NCBI GenBank assembly: GCA_938046705.1
Contig: CALIWP010000416.1
Coordinates: 1 to 14,670 of the forward strand
From: an uncultured Campylobacter sp.
Lineage (GTDB): Bacteria > Campylobacterota > Campylobacteria > Campylobacterales > Campylobacteraceae
DNA length: 14,670 bases
Reading direction: 5' to 3'
Each line of letters opens with the position of its first letter. The first letter of the stretch is position 1. The translations under genes were made by a program, and so were the position numbers. The notes under the pieces were generated by a model. It searched no databases and had not been told where the DNA came from. It saw nothing but the letters and a program-made list of their open reading frames with translations. Below, piece by piece: positions 9,266 to 14,670 of the stretch.

Positions 9266-9300
9266 CAAGCAAGGCCAAATTTTAATTTCAGCCTTGCTTG
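9266..9300. terminator. Bidirectional terminator between convergent genes
   Basis: CAAGCAAGGC (9266-9275) and GCCTTGCTTG (9291-9300) form a perfect 10-bp stem with a 15-base T/A-rich loop. It lies between the end of the rightward block (9068) and the stop of the leftward dedA gene (9318), where a shared transcription end is expected. The flanking T-runs are short, so strength is uncertain. Confidence 0.7.
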
Positions 9301-9317
9301 TTAGCTTACTCAGCGTC

Positions 9318-9944
9318 TTATTCTAGCTCTTTTGCGCCGATTTTTGATTTTTTGCTTAGGCGTTTTACGTAAACGATATAAAGCGCAGTCAGCAGGCCGA
9401 CGGCGGCGAGTAGGGCGACAACGATGTGGCTAAACGCACTCTTGTCGTAGTTTTTGCCTAGATACCAGCCCACTGCTAGCAGTATGGCGACCCAGATGCC
9501 CGCACCAAGAGTCGTGTAGAGGCTAAATTTAAAAAGGTTCATCTTGGCAAGGCCCGCAGGCAGGCTGATGTACTGGCGGATGCCCGGGATCAGGCGGCAG
9601 TTAAAGGTCGAAATCTCGCCGTGCCTTTTGAAAAACGCCTCAAATTTTCGCATTTTTACCTTCGTGATGCCGACGTATTTGCCGTATTTTAGTACTAGCT
9701 CGCGGCCAAAAAAGTAGCATAGATAGTAGTTAAATACGGCTCCTGCGAGGCTGCCCGCAGTGCCCGCGCACCACGCCAGAACTAGGCTCATCTGTCCCTG
9801 ATGCGCTAGATATCCCGCCGGGATCATCGCCACTTCGCTTGGAAATGGGAAAAACGAACTCTCTAAAAACATCATCAAAAATATGCCCGCATATCCCCAC
9901 TCGCCGACGGTTTGGACGATAAAATTTATAAAATCGCCTAGCAT
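9318..9944 (-). CDS. DedA-family inner-membrane protein
   Basis: A 208-residue polytopic membrane protein of the DedA/VTT superfamily; members act as flippase-like transporters of undecaprenyl phosphate or phospholipids and support membrane homeostasis. Family hallmarks are the acidic re-entrant loop [10 protein letters not shown] (Glu28, Glu37), a glycine-rich stretch ([22 protein letters not shown], read as two halves around residue 70), the F..RHG motif (105-109) and the basic loop [15 protein letters not shown] (117-131) with Arg117 and Arg123. The start has AAGGAG five bases upstream and its own promoter. It is transcribed toward the mogA block and away from metQ, apparently as a single gene. 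Which DedA subtype it is cannot be told from sequence alone. Confidence 0.88.
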   Translation of the reverse strand: MLGDFINFIVQTVGEWGYAGIFLMMFLESSFFPFPSEVAMIPAGYLAHQGQMSLVLAWCAGTAGSLAGAVFNYYLCYFFGRELVLKYGKYVGITKVKMRKFEAFFKRHGEISTFNCRLIPGIRQYISLPAGLAKMNLFKFSLYTTLGAGIWVAILLAVGWYLGKNYDKSAFSHIVVALLAAVGLLTALYIVYVKRLSKKSKIGAKELE

Positions 9945-9969
9945 TTTTCTCCTTAAATTTAAAATTATG

Positions 9970-9978
9970 ATTTTAGCA
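9970..9978 (-). promoter_or_regulatory. Extended -10 promoter for dedA
   Basis: The minus strand reads TGCTAAAAT, an extended -10 like Campylobacter sigma-70 sites, about 25 bases before the dedA ATG at 9944. Confidence 0.5.
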
Positions 9979-10233
9979 AACTACGGTAAATTTTAGCTTT
10001 AGGCGGGCGTAATTTGGGGCTAGGGTCGTCTGCGGCGGTTAAATTTAACGGCGTTTCAGGCGAGTTTTAAATTTGATTGCAAGATAAATTTGCGAGATAA
10101 AGATTTGGGTTTTACCCGCACCTTTATAAGGTTTTGTGGAGGATTGTTGAGTTAAAAAAACGAGTCGTGGTCAAATTTGAGTTATAAATTTAACCGCGCC
10201 CGTTTGAGAGCCAAATTTGACTCAAATTTTATC

Positions 10234-10253
10234 GGCCGACTTTAAAATCGGCC
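10234..10253 (-). terminator. Hairpin after the metQ array
   Basis: GGCCGA (10234-10239) and TCGGCC (10248-10253) form a 6-bp stem with an 8-base loop, about 40 bases beyond the stop of the last metQ gene. A competing stem (GGCC...GGCC at 10250-10268) lies alongside. On the minus strand the tract after it is ATAAAATTT rather than a U-run, so this is a weak terminator candidate. Confidence 0.35.
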
Positions 10254-10294
10254 AAAAAGCTTTCGGCCTGCGTCAAAACGCAAGCGGCGCGTAA

Positions 10295-11074
10295 TCAAAA
10301 TACAGGCAGGATCGCTCCGTCGTATCTTTTTAGGATAAACTCCCTCGTTTCAGGGCTTGTAGCGGCTTTAACGAGAGCTTTGATTTTCGGGCTATTTTCG
10401 TTGCCCGCTTTGACCACGATGATGTTGGCGTACGGGCTTTCGGTACCTTCGATGGCTAGCGAGTCTTTTTTAGGATTCATGCCGATGTCAAGGACGAAAT
10501 TCGTGCTTATTGCGGCAAGATCGACTTCGTCCAGTGTGCGAGGTATCTGCGCACCCTCGAGCTCAACGAAATTTAGGCGCTTTGGATTTTTCACTATATC
10601 TTTTGGTGTGGCGAGTTCTGCGCTCTTATCTAGCTCTATGAGGCCGGCTTTTTGCAGGATGTTTAGAGCGCGGTTGCCGTTAGTCGGATCGTAGGCGATC
10701 GCGACTTTAGCGCCGTCTTTTAGCTCGCTTAGGTTTTTTATCTTTTTAGAGTAAAAGCCCAGTGGCTCGAGATGTATCGCCGCGGCGGTTATCAGAGTCG
10801 TGCCCTTGGTTTCATTGTGATTTTTTAGATACGGCCAGTGCTGAAAGAAATTCGCGTCCAAATCACCGTCTTGCGTCGCTAAATTTGGGATCGAGTAGTC
10901 GTTTATCTCCTTGATGACTAGATCGTATCCCTCTTTTGCTAGGACGGGTTTGATAAACTCCATGATTTCTGCGTGAGGTACAGGCGAGACGGCTACTACG
11001 ATAGTGTGATCTTTATCTGCTGCGTAGAGGTTAAAGGCTAGCGCCAAACTTGCTAAAATTTTAAAAACTTTCAT
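10295..11074 (-). CDS. metQ: Methionine ABC transporter substrate-binding protein, third tandem copy
   Basis: A 259-residue periplasmic binding protein of the NlpA/MetQ family that delivers methionine to MetNI. The N-terminus is a Sec signal (hydrophobic ILASLALAFNLYA, cleavage near AA-DK) without a lipobox cysteine, so the mature protein should be soluble. Family signatures are PVPHAEI (31-37), NDYSIPNLA (58-66), DLDANFFQHWPYL (71-83) with the ligand-contact residues Phe77, His79 and Tyr82, then DPTNGNRA and the AQIPRTLDEVDLA segment. The ATG has AAGGA seven bases upstream. It is the most downstream of three copies and the most diverged from the other two in the middle region (residues about 145-165). 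A 40-bp hairpin sits immediately before its ribosome-binding site. Ligand could be L-Met, D-Met or a derivative. Confidence 0.9.
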   Translation of the reverse strand: MKVFKILASLALAFNLYAADKDHTIVVAVSPVPHAEIMEFIKPVLAKEGYDLVIKEINDYSIPNLATQDGDLDANFFQHWPYLKNHNETKGTTLITAAAIHLEPLGFYSKKIKNLSELKDGAKVAIAYDPTNGNRALNILQKAGLIELDKSAELATPKDIVKNPKRLNFVELEGAQIPRTLDEVDLAAISTNFVLDIGMNPKKDSLAIEGTESPYANIIVVKAGNENSPKIKALVKAATSPETREFILKRYDGAILPVF

Positions 11075-11096
11075 TATATTTTCCTTTTTTGTTTTG

Positions 11097-11136
11097 AAAA
11101 ACGGCGCTAAAAAGGTAAAAGCTTTTACGCCGTTTT
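11097..11136 (-). terminator. Terminator-like hairpin directly before metQ (copy A of 40-bp repeat)
   Basis: On the minus strand AAAACGGCGTAAAA pairs with TTTTAGCGCCGTTTT (one bulged G) around a ten-base loop and is followed by a T-run. It is base-for-base identical over 40 bp to 12062-12101. Only 22 bases separate it from the metQ start, leaving no room for a promoter in between. The loop-side CCTTTTT is complementary to AAAAAGG of the ribosome-binding site. Confidence 0.65.
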
Positions 11137-11173
11137 GCTTTTGGAGATTTTTCTCGACTATTTTTGGTTTTTC

Positions 11174-11262
11174 GTCAAATTTGAGCCGTAAAATTTAGGC
11201 AAAAACGCCTATTGCGATTTTTTAAAGCTAAATTTTACGATGGCAAATCAGTCAAATTTGAC
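11174..11262. repeat. Nested inverted repeats downstream of the second metQ
   Basis: GTCAAATTTGAG (11174-11185) faces GTCAAATTTGAC (11251-11262), and inside them CGTAAAATTTA (11187-11197) is perfectly complementary to TAAATTTTACG (11229-11239). The interior holds a further TAGGC/GCCTA stem (11196-11211) that competes with the 11-bp arm. It begins four bases after the upstream metQ stop on the minus strand, so it may mark a transcript 3' end. Confidence 0.5.
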
Positions 11263-11266
11263 GCGA

Positions 11267-12040
11267 TCAGAAGCTCGGTATCACCGCGCCTTGGTAGCGC
11301 TTTATGATAAAGTCTCTAACCTCGGGAGTTAGTATCGCTTTATCTAGAGCCTTGATTTTCGGGTTGTTTTCGTTGCCAGCCTTGGTCGCTACGTAGTTGG
11401 TGTACGGGCTATCTTTATCCTCGAGGATCAGCGCGTCTTTGGTTGGTTTGAGGCCGACGTCTAGGGCGTAGTTTACGTTGATAAAGGCTAGCGCGACGTC
11501 ATCGAGAGAGCGGGGCGTCTGCGCGGACTCCATCTCTTTAAATTTGAGATTTTTCGGGTTTTCCGTGATGTCTAGCGGGGATTTGTATTCTCCCTCTTTA
11601 GCCTTTACGATGCCGGCTTTTTCGAGCAAATTTATCGAGCGGGTCGAGTCTGCGGCGTTGTTTGAGATAGCAATGATATCGCCATCTTTTAGCTCGTCTA
11701 GGCTTTTTATCTTTTTAGAATACGCCCCCATAGGCTCGACGTGAACGCCCACGGTCGGCACGATGTGAGTGCCTTTGTCTTTGTTAAACGACTTCATATA
11801 CGGCAGGCCTTGGAAGTAGTTGGCGTCGAGTTCACCGTTTTCGACGGCGAGGTTTGGTATCACGTAGTCGTTAAAGATTTTAACTTCGAGCTTGTAGCCT
11901 TCTTTTTCTAGGATCGGCTTTACGACCTCTTCTAAAATCTCTGCGTGAGGCACGGGAGATGCGCCTACGGTGATGGTTTTGTCGCTAGCATACAGGCCGC
12001 CAGCTAGAAGCGCACCAAGAAGTATTTTTGAAAATTGCAT
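11267..12040 (-). CDS. metQ: MetQ-family substrate-binding protein, second copy, altered ligand pocket
   Basis: A 257-residue NlpA/MetQ paralog with a Sec signal (ILLGALLAGGLYA-SD) and no lipobox cysteine. Family features are SPVPHAEI, NDYVIPNLA (58-66), GELDANYFQGLPYM (69-82) and AQTPRSLDDVALAFINVNYALD. Compared with the other two copies, the conserved FQH is FQG (Gly78 in place of His), and the DPTNxxRA segment reads NNAADSTRS, so the binding pocket is changed in two places while the rest is well kept. I chose ATG at 12040 rather than 12046 because AAGGA lies six bases from it but directly abuts the upstream ATG; the protein then also aligns residue for residue with the first copy. It may bind a ligand other than methionine. 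A 40-bp hairpin precedes its ribosome-binding site. Confidence 0.87.
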   Translation of the reverse strand: MQFSKILLGALLAGGLYASDKTITVGASPVPHAEILEEVVKPILEKEGYKLEVKIFNDYVIPNLAVENGELDANYFQGLPYMKSFNKDKGTHIVPTVGVHVEPMGAYSKKIKSLDELKDGDIIAISNNAADSTRSINLLEKAGIVKAKEGEYKSPLDITENPKNLKFKEMESAQTPRSLDDVALAFINVNYALDVGLKPTKDALILEDKDSPYTNYVATKAGNENNPKIKALDKAILTPEVRDFIIKRYQGAVIPSF

Positions 12041-12061
12041 TATCATTCCTTTTTTTGATAA

Positions 12062-12101
12062 AAAAACGGCGCTAAAAAGGTAAAAGCTTTTACGCCGTTT
12101 T
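12062..12101 (-). terminator. Terminator-like hairpin directly before metQ (copy B of 40-bp repeat)
   Basis: Identical to 11097-11136 and likewise placed, 21 bases before the metQ start, followed on the minus strand by seven T. A TAAAAT that could act as a -10 lies just upstream on the minus strand, which would place the hairpin at the very 5' end of a metQ transcript. Whether it terminates, attenuates or protects the RNA cannot be told from sequence. Confidence 0.65.
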
Positions 12102-12193
12102 ATTTTAAGAGCGGTCTCTAAACTAAATTTGGATTCGTCGTTTCGTTAAATTTGCCCGCGCCGTCAAATTTGAGCGGGTGGGGCTAAATTTGA

Positions 12194-12967
12194 TTAAAAC
12201 GTCGGGATTATCGCGCCTTTATATTTTTCCTCGATAAATTTCTTTACCTCCGGGCTCGTGACGGCTTTGTCTAGAGCTTTGATTTTCGGGCTATTTTCGT
12301 TGCCGACTTTGACCACGACGTAGTTGGTGTACGGGCTATCTTTGCTCTCAAGCACTAGCGCGTCTTTGGTTGGGTTTAGGTTGGCGTTTAGGGCGTAGTT
12401 CGTGTTGATAACGGCGATAGTGACGTCATCTAGCGTACGAGGCACTTGAGCGGTCTCGATCTCTTCAAATTTTAGCTTTTTCGGGTTTTCCGTGATATCA
12501 AGCGGAGTTTTTAGAGGGTTGTCGTTTAGCTTGATCAGACCTGCGCTAGCTAGCACGTCAAGCGCGCGGCTCTCGTTTGTCGGGTCGTTTGGTATCGCTA
12601 CAGTGCTGCCGTCTTTTAGCTCTTTGATATCTTTTATCTTTTTAGAGTAAACGCCCATAGGCTCGAGGTGGACGCCCACGGTTTTAACTAGATGAGTGCC
12701 TTTGTTTTTATTAAATTCCTCAAGATACGGTAGGTGCTGGAAGTAGTTAGCGTCTAGATCGCCGTCTTCTGTAGCTAAATTTGGAGTAGAGTAGTCGTTA
12801 AATTCTTTGATCTCAAGGGCAAAGCCGTCTTTTGCAAGGATTGGTTTTACGACTTCTAAAATTTCAGCGTGCGGAACGGGCGTAGCGCCTACGACGATTT
12901 TCTCGGCTGCATTTGCTGCGACTGTTAGGCTTAGAGCGACTAGAGAGTATTTGAGTAGATTTTTCAT
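12194..12967 (-). CDS. metQ: Methionine ABC transporter substrate-binding protein, first tandem copy
   Basis: A 257-residue NlpA/MetQ protein with a Sec signal (YSLVALSLTVAANA-AE) and no lipobox cysteine. It has all the pocket signatures: PVPHAEI, NDYSTPNLA (58-66), DLDANYFQHLPYL (70-82) with Phe76, His78 and Tyr81, PNDPTNESRA, and AQVPRTLDDVTIAVINTNYAL. It is the copy closest to metI and the most canonical of the three, so it is the best candidate for the methionine-delivering subunit. The ATG has AAGGA six bases upstream, but that site lies inside the 3' arm of a 14-bp hairpin. The gene is preceded by about 200 bases of structured leader with a short ORF, so it can be controlled separately from metNI. 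Confidence 0.92.
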   Translation of the reverse strand: MKNLLKYSLVALSLTVAANAAEKIVVGATPVPHAEILEVVKPILAKDGFALEIKEFNDYSTPNLATEDGDLDANYFQHLPYLEEFNKNKGTHLVKTVGVHLEPMGVYSKKIKDIKELKDGSTVAIPNDPTNESRALDVLASAGLIKLNDNPLKTPLDITENPKKLKFEEIETAQVPRTLDDVTIAVINTNYALNANLNPTKDALVLESKDSPYTNYVVVKVGNENSPKIKALDKAVTSPEVKKFIEEKYKGAIIPTF

Positions 12968-12970
12968 TTT

Positions 12971-13010
12971 ATATCCTTTTTAAAATTTGGCTAGCATTTA
13001 AAAAAGGATA
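12971..13010 (-). promoter_or_regulatory. Hairpin sequestering the metQ ribosome-binding site
   Basis: ATATCCTTTTTAAA and TTTAAAAAGGATAT form a perfect 14-bp stem (12971-12984 with 12997-13010) around a 12-base loop. On the minus-strand RNA the 3' arm contains the Shine-Dalgarno AAGGA (12978-12974) of the metQ starting at 12967, so folding would block initiation. Confidence 0.75.
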
Positions 13011-13023
13011 TGAGCGGAGGCTT

Positions 13024-13081
13024 AAATTTCTTTTTAAATGCTTAGCGAAACTAAGCGCTTAAAAAGAAATTTTGCGCTTAG
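13024..13081 (-). promoter_or_regulatory. Alternative RNA stems after the leader ORF
   Basis: A 14-bp perfect stem (13024-13037 with 13059-13072) encloses a second stem GCTTAG/CTAAGC (13040-13045 with 13051-13056). A competing 8-bp stem pairs 13051-13058 (CTAAGCGC) with 13074-13081 (GCGCTTAG). The 13051-13058 strand cannot be in both, so two folds exclude each other. The competing strand begins two bases after the leader ORF stop. Confidence 0.7.
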
Positions 13082-13083
13082 CG

Positions 13084-13143
13084 TTAGTCTTTCGACGACT
13101 TAAGTTGAGTGAAGCGACGCATTTCGCACATATCTGATTTCAT
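13084..13143 (-). CDS. Met/Cys-containing leader peptide
   Basis: A 19-codon ORF, MKSDMCEMRRFTQLKSSKD, read leftward in the metI-metQ gap. It has one of the best ribosome-binding sites in the window, AAAGGA with six bases before the ATG, and a candidate promoter just upstream. Methionine occupies positions 1, 5 and 8 and cysteine position 6, in front of a methionine-uptake gene. The stop (13084-13086) lies just before the alternating RNA stems. It is too short to be an ordinary gene product and is interpreted as a leader peptide whose translation senses aminoacyl-tRNA supply. Translation itself has not been shown. Confidence 0.7.
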   Translation of the reverse strand: MKSDMCEMRRFTQLKSSKD

Positions 13144-13176
13144 TTTCTATCCTTTCTTTGTAAAATTAATTTCGGG

Positions 13177-13182
13177 ATTTTA
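13177..13182 (-). promoter_or_regulatory. Candidate -10 box for the metQ leader transcript
   Basis: The minus strand reads TGCATAAAAT after a T-rich run, giving a TAAAAT box at 13182-13177 about 34 bases before the leader ORF start. Transcription would begin near 13170. No terminator follows metI, so readthrough from metNI is also possible. Confidence 0.5.
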
Positions 13183-13223
13183 TGCAAAAAAAGTTTAAAA
13201 GAAAATAAAATCAGACGTAAAAA

Positions 13224-13898
13224 TCATTTCTTTGTGATCTTATAAATAAAATTTCCTAATGATTGGAAAATTTGAACCATTATGATTAAAATCACGACGG
13301 TATAGAGCATGATATCCGGGCGAAATCTCTGATATCCGTAGTTTATCGCCACGGATCCCAGTCCGCCGCCGCCGACCGCGCCCGCCATCGCCGAAAAGCC
13401 GATGATAACGATAAGCGTGAGCGTGATAGAAGCCACGATGCCGGGCAGCGCCTCAACGAACATCACCTTAAAAATGATCTGAAAATTTGAGCTACCAAAG
13501 CTTCTAGCAGCTTCGATGATGCCTTTATCGACCTCTTTTAGCGCGCTCTCGATCAGCCTGGCGATAAACGGCGCCGCACCGATAGTAAGCGGAACAATAG
13601 CCGCGCTGGTACCGATACTGGTGCCTACGATCAGGCGCGTGAGCGGGAAAAGCACGATGATGAGGATGATAAAAGGAAAGCTCCTTAGCGTATTTACCGT
13701 GATATCAAGCGCGATAAATAGCGGTTTGTTTGGCTTTAGGCCGTCTTGCGCGGAAAGAACGAGCAAGATAGCGGGCACTAGACCTATGAGAAACGCTAAA
13801 AGCGTCGAAACCACGCTCATATAAAGCGTCTCGCCGATAGCCGGGAGCAAAATGCGCTCGAAAACGTCGGGAAATTTAGAAAAATCTATGCCAAACAT
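13224..13898 (-). CDS. metI: Methionine ABC transporter permease
   Basis: Inner-membrane permease of the MetNIQ importer, 224 residues with five hydrophobic segments (about 26-50, 73-92, 97-117, 148-172, 196-217). The cytoplasmic coupling motif is EAARSFGSSNFQIIFKVMF (129-147), which docks with MetN, and GFSAMAGAVGGGGLG is typical of MetI. I chose ATG at 13898, which overlaps the metN stop (TGATG) and has GGGAGG seven bases upstream, over the in-frame ATG at 13913, which lacks such a site and would add a five-residue glycine-rich stub. Translational coupling to metN is likely. Confidence 0.92.
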   Translation of the reverse strand: MFGIDFSKFPDVFERILLPAIGETLYMSVVSTLLAFLIGLVPAILLVLSAQDGLKPNKPLFIALDITVNTLRSFPFIILIIVLFPLTRLIVGTSIGTSAAIVPLTIGAAPFIARLIESALKEVDKGIIEAARSFGSSNFQIIFKVMFVEALPGIVASITLTLIVIIGFSAMAGAVGGGGLGSVAINYGYQRFRPDIMLYTVVILIIMVQIFQSLGNFIYKITKK

Positions 13899-14670
13899 CA
13901 CGCCACCTCCCATAGTACGCCGCTTTGCTTGATGTACTCGGTCACGCGCGCCTCGTCTTTAGGATCGACGTTTATGACGAGCGAGCCTAGCACGTTTTCG
14001 TTTAGCTTTTCAAGCTTGCCCCAGACGATGTTAAAGTCGATGTTTAGCGTGCGCGCCATGTGCGTGATGACGCTATTTTGCGCGACTTCTTTGGGGAAAA
14101 AGAGTCTTATGTTTACGCCCTCGCTCGGCAAAATTTCATCTTCGCCGAGGAATTCCTTCATCTTTTCATCTGGTTTTAAAAATAGCTCCTCAATCGTGCC
14201 GCTACCGATTATCTTGCCGCTTTCTAGCAGCACTGCGCGGCACGCGATGCTTTTTACGACCTCCATCTCGTGCGTGACCAAAACGACGCTGATATTTAGC
14301 GTTTGATTGATCTGTTTTAAAAGCTCGAGTATAGAATTTGTCGTATTTGGATCAAGGGCCGAAGTCGCTTCGTCGGAGAGCAAAATTTTTGGACTTAGCG
14401 CAAGAGCGCGGGCGATAGCGACTCGTTGTTTTTGGCCGCCGCTTAGCTCGCCTGGGTAGCTTGCGGCTTTGTTTGCAAGACCTACTAGCTCTAGTAGCTC
14501 GCTCACTCTTTTTTTGATTTCGCCGTCTGAGTAGCCCCAAAATTTAAGTGGGGTTGCGACGTTTTCAAACGCCGTTTTTCTAGCCATCAGCGCAAAGTGC
14601 TGAAATATCATCCCAACATCGCGCCTAAGCTCTCTTAGCTCCCTATCTTTTAGCGCCGAGATTTCTTTGT
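13898..14670 (-). CDS. metN: Methionine ABC transporter ATP-binding protein, 5' end outside window
   Basis: The ATPase subunit of MetNIQ. The reading frame stays open to the window edge, so the annotated part (256 residues) lacks the N-terminal segment with Walker A. Visible, numbered from the edge: the Q-loop MIFQHF (20-25), the ABC signature ELSGGQKQR (74-82), Walker [14 protein letters not shown] (95-107), the switch His133 (VTHE), and a C-terminal NIL domain (about 185-256, [15 protein letters not shown] onward). The NIL domain binds methionine and mediates trans-inhibition in E. coli MetN, so uptake is probably feedback-controlled at protein level in addition to the metQ leader. Codon use matches the GC-rich neighbours. 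Confidence 0.93.
   Translation of the reverse strand, partial: KEISALKDRELRELRRDVGMIFQHFALMARKTAFENVATPLKFWGYSDGEIKKRVSELLELVGLANKAASYPGELSGGQKQRVAIARALALSPKILLSDEATSALDPNTTNSILELLKQINQTLNISVVLVTHEMEVVKSIACRAVLLESGKIIGSGTIEELFLKPDEKMKEFLGEDEILPSEGVNIRLFFPKEVAQNSVITHMARTLNIDFNIVWGKLEKLNENVLGSLVINVDPKDEARVTEYIKQSGVLWEVA

Larger units (their letters stand above)
9945..10294. other. Gene-free stretch, dense in AAATTT
   Basis: This 350-base gap between the dedA start and the last metQ stop holds no convincing gene. It contains the dedA promoter, the hairpin at 10234-10253, and nine AAATTT hexamers by my count, several in the longer form CAAATTTGA. Confidence 0.6.

Noticed and set aside
12041..12046. 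Upstream in-frame ATG for the second metQ
   Set aside because: It abuts the Shine-Dalgarno directly; the ATG at 12040 has normal spacing and gives the same N-terminal length as the first copy.
12155..12178. CCCGC/GCGGG stem after the first metQ as a terminator
   Set aside because: Only five base pairs with a 14-base loop and no U-run; too weak to call.
10295..12967. Tandem repeats at 10-13 kb as a CRISPR or mobile element
   Set aside because: The repetition is explained by three paralogous metQ genes; there are no regularly spaced short repeats, transposase or terminal inverted repeats.
13899..13913. In-frame upstream ATG for metI
   Set aside because: The GGGAGG ribosome-binding site lies within this stretch and points to the ATG at 13898, which overlaps the metN stop.

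Overview
The window looks like the chromosome of a Campylobacter species from the higher-GC oral/intestinal group (showae, rectus or curvus-like). The evidence is the gene families, the run aroB - mscS-like - mtaB - ftsH-like that I recall being conserved in Campylobacter and Helicobacter, the metN-metI-metQ-metQ-metQ arrangement known from C. jejuni (Cj0774c-Cj0770c), and the very frequent AAATTT word. This is recognition from memory, not a database search.

Layout. Positions 2-9068 are read rightward as one or two operons. They hold the 3' end of an MCE/MlaD-type lipid-transport gene, its auxiliary lipoprotein, a TrkA-domain (COG3400-type) protein with its own promoter, aroB, an MscS-family channel, the tRNA methylthiotransferase mtaB, an FtsH-like AAA protein that has lost the protease zinc motif, mogA, and an unrecognised membrane protein. 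From aroB on the starts overlap or nearly touch the preceding stops. A hairpin at 9266-9300 separates this block from a convergent leftward dedA gene (9318-9944), followed by a gene-free AAATTT-rich stretch (9945-10294). Positions 10295-14670 are one leftward methionine-uptake locus: metN (5' end beyond the window), metI, then three tandem metQ paralogs.

The most interesting part is the roughly 200-nt leader between metI and the first metQ (13170-12968, minus strand). It has a candidate promoter, a 19-codon ORF with an ideal Shine-Dalgarno and three Met plus one Cys codon, a chain of mutually exclusive RNA pairings, and a final 14-bp hairpin that buries the metQ ribosome-binding site. The geometry fits translational attenuation: ribosomes stalled on the Met/Cys codons would end with the metQ site open, and ribosomes reaching the leader stop would leave it closed. 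The other two metQ genes are each preceded, directly before their ribosome-binding sites, by an identical 40-bp terminator-like hairpin.

Two signs of mosaicism matter. The first 43 bases are a near copy of an internal metQ segment (11585-11627, inverted) fused in frame to the MCE gene. The DNA from there to about 2520 is markedly AT-rich (C. concisus-like), and the composition switches to GC-rich inside aroB. This could be real recombination or a chimeric assembly of two Campylobacter species, so the 5' part of the window should be read with that in mind.
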